Below, one piece after another: positions 10,861 to 22,771 of a stretch of 64,000 nt of DNA (position 1 is its first letter; every line of letters begins with the position of its first letter). The notes under the pieces are model-generated. The model saw only the letters and a list, made by a program, of their open reading frames with translations. It did not search any database and was not told where the DNA came from. Position numbers and translations under genes: made by a program. The stretch is from NCBI GenBank assembly GCA_023548195.1, contig JAJHZJ010000061.1, positions 4,236,297 to 4,300,296 on the forward strand, given 5' to 3'. This DNA is from Bettongia penicillata ogilbyi. Lineage: Eukaryota; Chordata; Mammalia; Diprotodontia; Potoroidae.

Positions 10861-12654
10861 TGAGAAATATATAAAAAGAGTCAATATAATCTTAGTTATG
10901 GTATAAACTATTCATTCTTTGAGGAGTTTGGGTGGACATTAAGAGTTTGCGTTAATCTGGTTAGCCTCTTAACTGTAGTGGCTTGAGAGAAACTGTCTAG
11001 GAGAATTTCTTTTCCTGAAAGAATTTTAACTCTTATCGTCTAGTGAAGAAACATAAAGAGAACTTTTGAGAGCTTTTCACTGCTATTGTGAAAGAGCTTA
11101 ACGGCAAGACTGTGGTTCCAAAATTGAGAAATCAATAGAGGCAGTGATGGATAGAAATGACCCTGGCTAAGAGTCTTCTCTCAGGTGAGAAATAAATATT
11201 AATTTATTATTTTAATTGTTCATTATACTGTTGATAAACTGTATTACCCAATCTTAATAGTCATTTAAGTCCAGGCAATTAGAGAACTTGATATAGATAG
11301 AAATGAACAGCAAGTTTAGTGGGAAAAGAGATTTCTGTAGTTTAACAAATAAATAGTATATGATAAACTGGGATAGGGATTCAGACCTAATTGATTAATT
11401 AGTGAGATGCACTTAATTTTAGCAAATAATAGAAAAATAGAAGAATGAATAAATGAAAAAAATTATTATGTGTTTACTATGTGCAAAGAATTTGTTCCTT
11501 GATAACCTTGGAAGCTAGAATGAAAATAATTAAAAACAGTTAGCCTACAGAAGGTAGAGAGCTGATCACTCTACATAAATTACCCAGGGATGAGTCAGTT
11601 CCAAGCCCTTGTTGATTAAAATAAGATTTAAAATTTCTGAAAAGTTTAAAATAAACAGTAAAACTGAGGTACAGTTAGCTCTTAGATTAGCAGTCATCTG
11701 ATTCTCCATGTCCTGCCACCATACCTCCCTTTTCTACACATTAACAGAATATTTGTTTCTAATTCTTTATAATGAATTCAATTTATAGAGTCAGCAAAAA
11801 TCTCTACACCTTTAATATGTCATGTGGCATAAATCATTGTTGCTTTACCATGACAAAAGGCTAGGTACAACCTGATATTTGGGGGCTTCAAAATAGCTTG
11901 GTATTTAAAGTGCTTGCAGGATGGTTTTTCTCATCTGCCAATGGCTTCTTCTAATCTCATATTCATTTACTTCTCTTGGCCAGAGAGTATGGGGGTGTGG
12001 GGGTGAGGAAGGGAAGCTTAGTGGAAGGTCTTTACCATGTCTTTAACATCTAATTGTTCTCTGCTCATGAAAGAAAAGAAAGATTCTTACTATGGAGCAT
12101 GTATACTATGTGAAATGTCCATGGCTATTTTTTTCCATTCTGAATGGAACACTTGCTCCCATTAACTATCTTTATCTTTGCTTTTGCTTTTGTCCTGACC
12201 AGTTCCATCTGGCATTTACCTTGAATCATTATACATCTGTTCCTTATAATTACTCAATGCTAACTCAGAGGATTACATAGAAACTCCTTCCTGTTAAAAT
12301 ACATGTACTTGAAAAAAATTCCACAATGTCTCAACTGTGGAAGAATATTACTTTTAAAACATATAATCATATCATTGCAAGGTTTTAAAACAGATATAAC
12401 ATGTTTTATTCATACCTCCCTTTTAAAGTGATCTGAGTTTTATATGTTTTTCTCAAAAATGAACTGATTTATTAATTATTGAATTATTTTTTACATTGCA
12501 TGCAAATCAATTCCTATGGCATCTGCATACATTATGATCAGAATAGAAAAATCATTAGCCATATTTGAACAATTTTTCCTGGCAGATATGTATTTTAGTT
12601 TATTTAAAAACAAACCTTCAATATTAGCATAATAGCAATAGTTATGGCTAAAGA
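10861..12654. other. No gene; small L2(-) trace near 11440-11510
   Basis: About 1.8 kb of AT-rich, mostly unique DNA. 'gtgtttactatgtgcaaaga' near 11470 is an antisense L2/MIR terminus. A G-rich spot at 11991-12013 has three G-runs only, so it is not a full quadruplex motif. Confidence 0.45.
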
Positions 12655-13425
12655 ATTGAGTAGAAAGTCTGATCCAACCATTTTGAAAGGTGATCTGGGA
12701 TTTTGCCCAAAGAGTTAATAAACTTCCTATACTCTTTGACTCAGCAACATCACTACTAGGTCTATTTCCAAAGAGGATTAGGGGAAAAGGAAAAGAATCT
12801 ATATGATCTAAAATATTTATAATAGTCTCTTTGTGGGGGCAAAGAACTGGAAAATCTGGGGATGCTCATCAAATGGGGAATGGCTGAACAAGCTATGGTA
12901 TATGATAATGAGAGAATACTACTGTGCTATGAGAAATAATGACTTCAGTGATTTTAGAAAAACACGGATAGACGTGTATGAAATAAGGAAGAGTGAAATT
13001 AATAGAACAAAGAGAACGTTGTATACCATAACAGCAATGTTGTTTTATCAACAACATTGAGCAAGGAAATCGTTTAACTATTATGACTCTCCAAATTAAC
13101 TACAAAGGACATGTGACGGAAGATGCTATCTGCATCCAGAGAAAGAAATTACAAATAGAAAAGCATGTGGAGAATGACTTTGCATATATAAACGTATTTT
13201 AATTTAATGATAGCCATCTCTAGGATGGGAGAGGGGAGAAGTGAAAAAAAAAAGAAATTTACAAGACAACTTTACTGTATATTTTAAAAGGAATAGCAAT
13301 TTGTACATAATAGATTTGCAGTTTCACATGCAATCATCTTTTTTTCCTATTCTACTATGTTTTGGAAATGTTTGTTTGATTTCTTAAATTCAGAATAAAA
13401 TCAATAAAATTTCAAAAAAGAAGAA
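12655..13425 (+). mobile_element. 5'-truncated L1: ORF2 C-terminus and 3'UTR
   Basis: Encodes diverged pieces of the ORF2 C-terminal region: 'gatccaaccattttgaaagg' (IQPFW equivalent), 'tttgactcagcaacatcact', 'aatggggaatggctgaacaa', then WYMIMREYYCAMRN (in the frame at 12833-13060), then a 3'UTR with 'gagaagtgaaaaaaaaaag' and an A-rich end. Same subfamily as 10135-10860 and 44475-45385. Confidence 0.85.
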
Positions 13426-13499
13426 AGCAAAGGATTTGATGATTCCTAATAATAATTAAATATTCAGCTTAATCTCTTTGAGGAAGAATCTAGTTAATA

Positions 13500-13830
13500 T
13501 GCATTGTCTACGGCATTTCAAATGCAGTGCAAAGAAAGGAAAAAAACAGTTTTTATTCTCTAGGTGCTTACAATCTAATGAGGTAGAAAAATTATAAATA
13601 ACTATATACAAATAAGAGACAAACAGGATAATTTGTAGGTAATTTCAGAGGGAAGGCACAATGATTCGGGAGAATTGAGAAGGGTTTCTTAGGTGTAACT
13701 TGAACTGAGATATGAAGAAAGCCATGACAACTTGGAAGGAGGGATGAGGGATAGAGCTCCAGGCATGGGAGACACAGCCAATGAAAATGCCCAATCTAGA
13801 GATAGTATATGTGAGGACCAGCAAGGTTCA
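13500..13830 (-). repeat. L2 LINE 3' region
   Basis: Antisense L2: 'ctaggtgcttacaatctaat', 'gagggaaggcacaatgattc', 'cttgaactgagatatgaaga', 'agctccaggcatgggagaca'. Confidence 0.75.
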
Positions 13831-13879
13831 ACAGTGAAAGACAATGTTCTATTACTATTTCTGAACTGTTCTTTCTATT

Positions 13880-14045
13880 TTTGAAGAGTTAGTAAAATGG
13901 TAGCATTTGCTTACCATTAATCAGGTGCTTGATTTAGTGCAAATCACTTCTCTGTGCCTCAGCTTTCTTCTCTATGCAGTGAGAGTGTTGTAACAGAAAA
14001 CTGCCAAGTTCTCTCTCAAGATGTACAGTACTCTTATTCTCTTAT
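13880..14045 (+). repeat. THER/MIR-like SINE, diverged
   Basis: 'gcaaatcacttctctgtgcc' and 'tcagctttcttctctatgca' correspond to the SINE core. Confidence 0.55.
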
Positions 14046-14304
14046 TATTGATTTTCGCATTCCTTGGAAGAACTAAGATAAATGTGCTCTAGAAATCCCA
14101 TCTGAACTCTTACTATGGAACTGTCAGGAACCAACTATTTTCTAGATGACAAATAGGAATAGATGAGGCCCATTGTCTCAAGATGACCAAAAGGCAAAAG
14201 AGATCCATCTGAAGTGCATTAATTTTTAAGTGGGCAGATTGTTCCAAATTATTGAGGTTAATTAAAGGCTAATCATTCAGATCTGTTAGATATACACACA
14301 TGGA

Positions 14305-14525
14305 GAAATGGGCTCCTGGAAAGAGCCCTGGATTCAAAATGAATGGCCCATTTTCAGGTGCCAGCTCTCCAATTTAAAGCTGTGTAGATTTGGGCAAGTT
14401 TCTTCTCTCCTCTTAGACTAATTTCCTTCATCTGTGAAGTGGGGATAATAATACTTGTACTGGCTGGCTTACAAGAAGAAAATAGTTTATAAACTTTAAA
14501 AAGCAATGGAAATATGAGCTCTCTT
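14305..14525 (+). repeat. MIR-type CORE-SINE
   Basis: 'gagccctggattcaaaatga', 'gctgtgtagatttgggcaag', 'cttcatctgtgaagtgggga', 'taataatacttgtactggc'. Confidence 0.75.
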
Positions 14526-14924
14526 TGACATAAAACCTTTCTAACCCTCTCTCCTCTTGACTTTGCTTTTTAGAATGTGGAAATGGCAAATACCTTGCCA
14601 TCAATTATCAAGCATATAAACTTGGCTGTGATGACTGCTTTCCTTTGGCTGAGTCAGCAGGAAGTAATGGCTAGGAGGTAATGACGTGTGACAGATCATT
14701 TTTGATTCAGCTCTCTACATTGCCTGTAAATCTGTTACATTAGTTTTCTCTGTTTCTTTGGTCCTTCTTTGAGATTTACAGTGATTCTGTGATTCACTTG
14801 CCCTCAAATAATTCTGTAGTGGAGACAAAAAAACAAAAAGAAAAATCTACAGTTTCTAAAAATGGTGCACTGTCAATCCATGTAACCTAAATGATTTCAT
14901 TGAATGTGATAAAATTTGTGAAAT

Positions 14925-15072
14925 GTGAAATCAGAAAATTCTACTACTTTTTACTTTTATGACCTTGGGCAATTTATGCCATCTCTCTGGGATTTGGTTT
15001 CCTCTATTATAAAATGGGGATTGGCATAGGTAATCTCTGAAATCCCTTCAGAACTCTAGAGTTTATGATGCT
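14925..15072 (+). repeat. THER/MIR-like SINE
   Basis: 'atgaccttgggcaatttatg', 'tttcctctattataaaatgg', tail 'ctctagagtttatgatgc'. Confidence 0.7.
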
Positions 15073-15934
15073 TGACAATGAGTGAAATATATGCAAATCT
15101 GCCCTTGCTTTTGCAAAAACAAATTCTTTCCAAAAAATGCTAGGCATGGAGTTACTCCCTAAACTCTAAGCCCACCTACAACCACAAAATATAGGGACTT
15201 TGCCCCCTAAGACCAGAGTTCTGGTTCTGAGGTTCTAAATCCTGAGTGCATAGTTAAGGGCATTGTTTTGCTTTTAAATGAGGAAAAGAAGCCTATTATA
15301 CCTGATATTATCAGAAAAGACTTCCAATCCCAAGGGATCTGTGGTTTTCTAATAAGGAAGTTTGAGAGGTATGAAAAGGTCATGTGGTATGAAAATAAAT
15401 GGTTTGAAAAGGAAATTCAATAAGGAAGGAAGAAAAGAACTTTGAACTTTTGTATAGCTGACCTCATAATAGTGCCAGGTCTAATGACACAGCATTAAGG
15501 TAAATTCAGTGCATGTATTCCCAAACCCAATTGCTTTCTGTGGTGACATCAAGGAAAGTAATCACCATTACTGATTAGGCAAAACCATGAATATACCAAG
15601 GGGAAATTCTAGAATTACCATGTGCTTATCAAAGACCTGTCTGCTTTCAGCTGGGAGCTTTTTTCCCCCTTTAGACAAAATACAATATCATGTGATATGG
15701 TCTTCCTTAAGGCTTCTGTCTTCCTGCAAAGAAATCTAAGAACACTGCGTGAAGGCTGATGATTGAGGTTCTATCATAGACTAGCAGAACTGCTGCCTTT
15801 CTCTAGCTCTAAGAAGAATTCCAAAAGTTATCTTCTAAATTGCTAATCTGAAGCTTAACAATCTGGAAGCATTACACAGGTCTGGTCATTTTGAACGACA
15901 CACTGAAGACATTTTGAAAGGTCCAGATTTAGCA
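15073..15934. other. No recognisable feature
   Basis: Apparently unique, AT-rich; no gene, RNA or named repeat seen. Confidence 0.4.
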
Positions 15935-16435
15935 AACTTTAGCAAACATTTGTTAAGTGATTACCATATGTAAAGAACCATGCTGCAGTATATGATGGGG
16001 AAAAGGAAAAGGTTCATTGAGACATAATTCCTGGCTCATGAGGCTTACAATTTCATGGGAAGATAAGTATTTAAATAGCTACAATTTTTAAAAAGTGCAA
16101 ATTAAGTATTGTGCAAGGTATGAGAGAAAGACCATCCTGACCTTGCCACCCTACCTATGTGGTCTTGAATAATTTATTTAATGTGCTCCTTCATCTGTAA
16201 AATAAAGGAACTGGACTATATAATCCCTAAGGTTTCTTCCACCTCTAGGTTTATGATTCTAGGATTACTAAATTGGGGGAGGGGAAACAGGGAAGGCTCC
16301 ATAGAGGATATGGCACTCGAGCTATATCTTATTGGATGGGTAGGGTTTCAACAGGCTGAGATAAAAGGCAGTGTGTTAGTATTTAAGGCCTATTTCCCCT
16401 GCCTTGCTCAGAGCCTGGCAAATAGTGACTGATTA
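15935..16435 (-). repeat. L2 LINE 3' region split by a SINE
   Basis: Left block 15935-16134 ('aacatttgttaagtgattac', 'ctcatgaggcttacaatttc') and right block 16269-16435 ('gaaggctccatagaggatat', 'ggcactcgagctatatctta') are one antisense L2. A plus-strand SINE lies between them. Confidence 0.65.
16135..16268 (+). repeat. THER/MIR-like SINE inside L2
   Basis: 'cctatgtggtcttgaataat', 'ccttcatctgtaaaataaag', tail 'ctctaggtttatgattctag'. A plus-strand 83-codon frame at 16181-16432 spans SINE and L2 and is not a gene. Confidence 0.7.
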
Positions 16436-16439
16436 ATCA

Positions 16440-16558
16440 AAGAAAGGGAACAAGTATTTATTAAGTGCCTCCCAATGTATCAGACACTGTGCTAAGTGTT
16501 TTGCAAATGTTATCTCATTTTATCCTCACAATAACTTCAAAGGTAGGGGCTATTAATT
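16440..16558 (-). repeat. MIR fragment
   Basis: 'agtatttattaagtgcctcc', 'gacactgtgctaagtgtttt', 'ttatctcattttatcctcac', 'aggtaggggctattaa' in antisense order. Confidence 0.75.
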
Positions 16559-16710
16559 CAGTATAATTCATTTCAATAAACATTTATCAAGCATCTACAC
16601 TGTGCTAGCTCTAAGGGTACAAAGAGAGGCAAAAATAGTCCCTGCCCTCAAGGAGCTTACAACCTAAAGGGAAAGACAACATGCAAACAAATATATACAA
16701 AGAAATTACA

Positions 16711-18041
16711 AAGTGGAAATCATAAAAACTACTTGGTACTAGCTAAGAAATTGAATGGTAGATCAGTGGAATAGGTTAGGTATGCAAGACACTATAACAG
16801 TCAATGACTATAGTAACCTACTATTTGATAAATTCAAAGACTCTAGCTTCTGAAATAAGAACTCATTATTCAACAAAAACTTCTGGGGAAAGTAGAAAAT
16901 AGTATGGTGAACACTAGCCATAGACCAACATCTTACACCTTATAAAAGACAAAGTCAAAATAGGTAAATGACTTAGATATAAAGACTGATACTATAAGCA
17001 AACTAAGAGAGCAAGAAATAGTTTGCCTGTCAGATCTATAGAGAATGGAAGAATTTATGACCAAACAAGAGATAGAGAACATTATGAAGTGCAAAATGGA
17101 TGATTTTGATGACATTAAACTGAAAAGTTTTTGCCAAAGCCAATGCAACCATGATTAGAAAGGAAGCAGGAAGCTAGGAAACAATTTTTACAGCCAGTGT
17201 CTATGATAAAGGCCTCATTTCTTAAATACAGAAAAAAACTGAGTCAAATTTATAAGAATACAAGTCATTCCCCAACTGATAAATGGTCAAAAGTTATGAA
17301 CAGGCAGTTTTCAGAGGAAGAAATTAAAGCTATCTACAGTCATATGAAAAAAATGCTCTAAATCACTATTGACTAGAGAAACACAAATCAAAACAACTCT
17401 GAAGAACCACATCACACCTATCAGATTGACTAACATGACAAAATAGGAAAATGATAGATTCTGGAGAAGATGTGGGAAAATTGGAACACTATTGCATTGT
17501 CAATGGAGTTGTGAACTGATGCAACCATTCTGGAGAGCAATTTGGAACTATGCCCAAAGGGTTGCAAAATAATGCATACCCTATGACTCAACAATACCGC
17601 TTCTAGATCTGTATCCCAAAGAGATCATAAAAACAGGAAAAAGACTCATATGTACAAAAATATTTTTTGTGGCAGCTTTTTTGTGGTGGCAAAGAATTCA
17701 ATTTGAGGGGATGTCCATCAATTAGAGAATCACTGCATAAGTTTTGGCATACGAATGTAATAGAATACTATCATGCTATAAGAAATGATGAGCAAGCAGA
17801 TTTGAAACCAGGAAAGACTCACTTGAACTGATGCTGAGAGAAATGAGCAGAACCAGGAGAACATTGTACACAGTAACAGCCACAGTATAGGATGACTGAC
17901 TTTGATAGACTTAGCTCTTCTCTGCAATGCAAGGATCTAAGACAACTCCAGTAGACTCACAATGGTAAATGTTATCCACATCCAAAGAAAGAACTTTGGA
18001 ATCTGAACACAGATGTACACATATTATTTGCACGCACTCTG

Positions 18042-18074
<33 letters not shown>

Positions 18075-18244
18075 TGCTTTCACCCGCTTTCTCTTTCTCT
18101 TTTGTTTTCTTTTTTCTTTCTTGCAGTTACTCCCATTAGTTCTAATTCTTCTTTACATCATAAGTCATGTGAAAAATTTAAAACTCAAAATCTTATGGAA
18201 TGTTTGAATGTTGAAAACTAAAAATAAATTAATTATTAAAATAC
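16711..18244 (+). mobile_element. 5'-truncated L1 (ORF2 C-terminal part + 3'UTR)
   Basis: Inserted in antisense L2. Flanked by the duplicated target 'caaatatatacaaagaaatt...' (16688-16710) and 'caaatatatacaaagtaatc...' (18245-18268). Starts at 'aagtggaaatcataaaaact', carries the region equivalent to the last third of ORF2 ('ggatcagtggaataggttag'-like at 16761, 'gatgtgggaaaattggaaca', 'ctatgactcaacaataccgc', 'atgagcagaaccaggagaac') with many stops and frameshifts, then a 3'UTR with a (CT)n run (18036-18075) and the end 'gaatgttgaaaactaaaaat'. No functional product. Confidence 0.88.
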
Positions 18245-18349
18245 CAAATATATACAAAGTAATCTACATACCAGCTAAATAAGAAATAATTAATAGAGAA
18301 GAGACATTGGAATTAAGAGGGGTTGGAGAAGGTTTCCTGTGGGAGGTAA

Positions 18350-18440
18350 GGAGGAAACGCCAAACCACTCCAGTGTCTCTACCAACAAAACCCCCAATGG
18401 GGTCAGGAAGAGTTGGGATGTGACTAGGCAACAACAAAGT
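18350..18440 (+). repeat. BovB-tailed SINE, 3' third
   Basis: 'ggaggaaacgccaaaccact', 'accaacaaaacccccaatgg', 'ggtcaggaagagttgggatg', 'actaggcaacaacaaag': the BovB/RTE-type SINE tail. Confidence 0.8.
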
Positions 18441-18511
18441 GTAAGATAAAGCTGCAAAAATAGGATGATGACAGATTGTAGAGGGCTCTTTATGGCTTGA
18501 CTGGAGGTTAA

Positions 18512-18608
18512 TAGAGAACCTCAGTTTTCAAATCTGTATAAAAGGAAGGGATTTTAGCAGATGACAACTAAGGTACTTTCCAACTTTAAATCTACGAAGG
18601 ATCCTATT
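18512..18608 (+). repeat. SINE fragment (THER/MIR-like)
   Basis: 'cctcagttttcaaatctgta' and tail 'ccaactttaaatctacgaag'. Confidence 0.55.
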
Positions 18609-18985
18609 GTCCTTCATTATTAAAGGCATATTAAGGTTAATATCATAACAACAATGATTTGTGGAAGTAGAAACTTTGGGCTTTTGCCCACCCACTTGGT
18701 AATTATTGAAATTAAGGCTTCAAGGAGCAGAGAAGGTTAAGTCCTAAAGGTAGTACTATGGGAAAAATAAAGCTGTCTGACAGTAGGGGAAGGAATATCT
18801 TCTAAATTCAGTTTATTACAAAAGTGTAATTCACAGAAGGTTGGGACTAAATTGTACCCTCTAGTATCTAATTCATGAAGGTGGGGGGAAGGACACTATT
18901 TTGAGTGTAACAATATGGGGAGCTCCATGTATGGAGCCTTCTTTGAAGAGCAGCAAGGCTTGTAATTTTTATAGTCTAAGAGTCT
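18609..18985. other. No recognisable feature
   Basis: No gene or named repeat seen. Confidence 0.4.
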
Positions 18986-19370
18986 GTCAGTCAATAAGTA
19001 CTTATTAAGTATCTATATGTGCTGGACATTACACTAAGCACTACGGATACAAAAAGGGGCCAAAAAAATAGCCTTGCCTTCAAGGAGTTTACAATCTAAT
19101 GGGGGAGATAATAAGCAAAAAACTACACACAAACAAGCTACATACAAGATAAATTTGGAGTAATCAATAAAGGGAAGGCTTGATAATTAAGGGGAAAAGA
19201 CAAAAACTTCCTGTAGAGGGAGTTATTTTAGTTGGGACAATAAGCAGAAAGAGTATACCCAGTCTGGGGAACAGGCAGAGAAAAATGTCCAGAGTTGAGA
19301 GATGTAGAGTAAGGTTTACAGAACAGTCAGGTCAGTATCACTAGATCAAGAGTGCAAGGTGGGACTGGTT
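18986..19370 (-). repeat. L2 LINE 3' region
   Basis: 'agtacttattaagtatctat', 'cttcaaggagtttacaatct', 'gtaatcaataaagggaaggc', 'cttcctgtagagggagttat', 'atcactagatcaagagtgca' in antisense order. Confidence 0.8.
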
Positions 19371-19419
19371 CTAATTCTTTACAACATGACTAATGTGAAA
19401 TATGAATCTATATGAAGAG

Positions 19420-19545
19420 AGTTGCCTGGGGCATGAGTAGTTAATTACCTATGGTCATACAGCCAGTATGTATCTGAGGTAGGACTCCAACTCAGGGATT
19501 CCTGACTTTAAGGTTTTGTCCAATAAATAATTCTGCCTCTTTGTA
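19420..19545 (-). repeat. SINE/MIR fragment
   Basis: 'gtcatacagccagtatgtat', 'ggactccaactcagggattc', 'ctgactttaaggttttgtcc' in antisense order. Confidence 0.6.
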
Positions 19546-20639
19546 TGCTCTGGGGGAAAAAAGAGGGAAAAAGGTTTCTAATGAATATTCTTTATTGAAA
19601 TCAATGGATTAAATTGAGAAGGCATATTTTATGTTTCTAATATTTTTTATTATTTCTAAATAATGCAAATTGTGTGAAGTGGGTTTTTAGGAAGTGTAGT
19701 CCTTAAATGGTCTCTGATTTAACAAACTTTACAATTTTAATGAGCCAAGAAAACAAGAAACATTTTATATGAAAATAGAAAGTAGGGGGAAAATGGGTAT
19801 TCTGACATACACACCAACCTTCTTGCCTTTTAACGCTAGAGCCTAGGCATCATAATTCCTATAGCAGCGACTCTGACAGCCAAACAAAGGATTAGGGCTA
19901 TTTGTAGAAAGGGAGCAGGAGCTGAATCCACAAACAAGAGAAATCCAATATACTTGTAAATGCCTTTCATAATAGGAAATAAGGGAAGAAAAAACAGAAC
20001 TGCTCCTCCCAGATTCTTTTCATCCTCTACCTGGTAGAATATTTTCTGTGTGACTTGGAAGCTAGAACATCTTAGATTTTGACCATGTTTTATGTAGTGT
20101 TTGCTTTTAGACTTGTTTATTTTATTGTAACGTGAACAGAGTGGGGAAAGAATGAACATATACGAGTAACAATTTTTGTAAAGTGCTTGCTTAAATCTGT
20201 CCTCCAAGTTGGGGAATATGGGAGGTTTAGGCAGGACAAGGAGTCAAGCTCCCTTATCTTTAACTGCTTCCCAAAACTTGATTCAATAGCAAAACCCTGG
20301 ATGGTTTTGATGGTTTTCTCTTAGCTGTCCAGTAGGAGCCAGTTGTCCTTTCAATGTGATTTTTTTTTTTGTTATAACTGGCCATGGACAGGCTTAATAT
20401 TGCCATCATACAGACAATATACTTAATCATACTTTCAAATCTTTAACTCAATATACCTCTAAGGCAATTACCTGGCTTCTATTGATTGGCCATCTGTTTC
20501 CTGGGTAATTACAAGAACCCATCACTTAGCAACAGAATGAACTCCTGCCCTATCTTTTCGTAGAACCACATGGCTATGGTTTAAAAGAAGACAATAAGAG
20601 TCTTTTGCTGTTCTAAATATGTATTATATAAATTATGCA
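19546..20639. other. No recognisable feature
   Basis: About 1.1 kb without a gene or named repeat. The 123-residue minus-strand frame at 19836-20207 shows no recognisable domain; its C-terminal hydrophobic stretch is not enough to call a protein. Confidence 0.4.
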
Positions 20640-20702
20640 TTGAGGCATCTGTGTACACACATGCGCACACACATACACACACACATTCACACACACACAC
20701 AG
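20640..20702. repeat. (CA)n microsatellite
   Basis: Imperfect cacaca tract with tacaca and cgcaca interruptions. Confidence 0.92.
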
Positions 20703-20879
20703 TCCTTTCCTAATTCCATCCCTTTTGTGTCTAGTTTCAGTGTTAGTCATGGAAATTTCCTTTCCTACATGAAGCCTCCTACTATATACTTGATTAATTT
20801 ATTAAGAGGTAACTTTAGTTAAAGAAAGAACTTGGGAAAAAAATTTAACATTAATCAAAAAAAACCCATTTTACAAGAA

Positions 20880-21110
20880 CTAATGATAATAATAATGATA
20901 ACAGCTATCATTTTTATAGCAAATTAAGGTTTTCAAAGTGCTTTTACTTTTCAGTTTAATAGATGCTATTAACTATGCTCATTTTGTAGACAAGAAAGGT
21001 ACAACAGATATAGAGAGACTCAGTGACTGGTCCAGGGTCTTTGGATTTGAATTCAGGTCAGGTCCGGTTCCCTATTCAATGCATCTCCTAACTACACTGG
21101 AAAGTATTCT
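20880..21110 (-). repeat. MIR-type CORE-SINE
   Basis: 'taataataatgataacagct', 'attaactatgctcattttgt', 'agagactcagtgactggtcc', 'ggatttgaattcaggtcagg'. Confidence 0.75.
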
Positions 21111-21139
21111 TTTTTTTCCCCTTGTTATATAGTAAGGTT

Positions 21140-21320
21140 CTCCAAGCCAGGGGCCATACCTGTCATTACCTGGCTATGCATAGGGGCTAAGGGACTGGCC
21201 TCAGTTTCAGGAATACCGAAGTTAAAGTTCTGTCCTGAATGCCTACTATGTGGCTATGGGCAAATCATTTAACCTTTCAGTACCTTGAAAAAGGCTTACA
21301 TAATATGTGACAGTAACTGG
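21140..21320 (+). repeat. Diverged SINE
   Basis: 'actatgtggctatgggcaaa' and 'tcatttaacctttcagtacc' mark the core. Confidence 0.6.
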
Positions 21321-21779
21321 CCAATCTGGATTAATGAAAAAAAAGCTTCCACTTGCTAAGTTCCTTACCCTGATTACATACCAGATACGGAAACATCCCT
21401 CGACCTCCCAAAAGAGAAAGAAGTATCTCTACAGGGCCTAGAATAGTGTTCATGCTATGGCTAAATTTCTGGTGGTCGAAAAACAGTAACTTTCCATGAA
21501 GAATGGAAAAAACAATCTCTGTTTTACTGGTAATTTAAAAAACGTATTCCCTTCTCTCCTTTCTGCTATAATAATTGACACATTTTTTAAAGGTGTCTAC
21601 ACATGTAATAGGATGGTCTGTGACAGCAGGGGGTTGGTTTGGTCCTCTATGGACAGCCAGAGCCACCATGGGGAGAAGAAGGTATTAAACAACCCAGTAC
21701 CCTACCCCAACCTGCCATGTCATCATCCCCTTCTTTTCTAGTAGTATCATTAATTCAACCATAAGGTTAGATGCACCCA
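21321..21779. other. No recognisable feature
   Basis: An 81-codon plus-strand frame (21496-21741) has no motif I recognise. No named repeat. Confidence 0.35.
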
Positions 21780-21904
21780 CCTAATTGGCCACATCCCTTC
21801 TTTCCCAGACTTAATCTTTATTTTAGTATTGTCTTTGCATCCCTAGTACAAACCTCATTGTCTGGCACTGTAGTAAATGCTTAATAAATAACTTGCTGAA
21901 TGAC
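21780..21904 (+). repeat. L2 LINE 3' end
   Basis: 'tctttgcatccctagtacaa', 'ctggcactgtagtaaatgct', 'taataaataacttgctgaat'. Confidence 0.8.
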
Positions 21905-22062
21905 TAATGTGGAAATATATTTTTCATGATTTCACATGTATAACAGATATCACACTGTTCACCTTTTCAGTGGGTGGGAAGGAGGGAAGAAGAGAATTTG
22001 AAACTCAAAATTTTAAAAATGTATATTAAAATAAAAATAATTTTTAAAATAAAAAACAAAAA
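21905..22062 (+). mobile_element. L1 3' terminus
   Basis: 'gactaatgtggaaatatatt', 'gatttcacatgtataacaga', 'agagaatttgaaactcaaaa' and an A-rich tail to about 22062. Only the last 150 bp of an L1 3'UTR. Confidence 0.65.
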
Positions 22063-22699
22063 ATACTTATTGATTTACTGACTTCCCAAGGGTGTTTACC
22101 TAAATAAACAGTTTAATTGCATTAGTTAAACATATAAGATACAAGCAGCAGATAATAGATGGCTCACAGATTCCTCAGAACAGAACCTCATCTTAAATAA
22201 AAGATCTAAGAACTGGAATTCCTGCTTTGTCTCAAATGGCTGAAAAAACTTGTGCTTCTACAAATACTGGCTAGCTAAGTACCCTTGAATAAATGAAAAT
22301 GTTTTTGTTTTGTTTTGTATGCTTGAATGACATACATTCTGTCTTTATGTCCACTTCCAGGGTCACATATGCTCAGCTAACATGTTCATTTACAACTAGC
22401 TTTAATCAATAAGTCTGAAATTGAAAATCATCCTTCACAATAGGAATGTAAACAGAATCCTATTCTGTAAATTCCTCACTGTCTTCTGATGTGACTTTGT
22501 TCTATCTTTTGCCTTGTCATCTATGATATGTATTATTCTCACAATTTCCTGATACTGTAGTTGAGCAAAAGCATGAATATTTTCATGCTATAGTTGAAAA
22601 TACATTTATGAACTTCATATTTCATTAGGAAATACATTTATAAGCCCTTAGAGGGAATTAAACATAAGACCCGAAACAGTCTTTAATAATTGAGGAATC
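22063..22699. other. No recognisable feature
   Basis: AT-rich; no gene or named repeat seen. Confidence 0.4.
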
Positions 22700-22771
22700 A
22701 AACTTTTCACTTTAGTAGTGAGGAAACTGAGACCCAGAAATGTTAAGTGACTTGATAGCATTATCCCCACT
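22700..22771 (-). repeat. MIR fragment
   Basis: 'agtgaggaaactgagaccca', 'gttaagtgacttgatagc'. Confidence 0.65.

Larger units (their letters stand above)
16565..18510 (-). repeat. L2 LINE 3' region, twice interrupted
   Basis: Blocks 16565-16710, 18245-18349 and about 18440-18510. Markers: 'ctgccctcaaggagcttaca', 'aagacaacatgcaaacaaat', then after the L1 'agacattggaattaagaggg' and 'ggagaaggtttcctgtggga', then 'gtaagataaagctgcaaaaa'. An L1 (16711-18244) and a SINE (18350-18440) are inserted. Confidence 0.75.

Noticed and set aside
11991..12013. G-rich spot as a quadruplex
   Set aside because: Only three runs of three or more G; does not meet the four-run pattern.
19836..20207. 123-residue minus-strand frame as a possible small membrane protein
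   Set aside because: No recognisable family, no codon bias or splice context; length is expected by chance in 64 kb.
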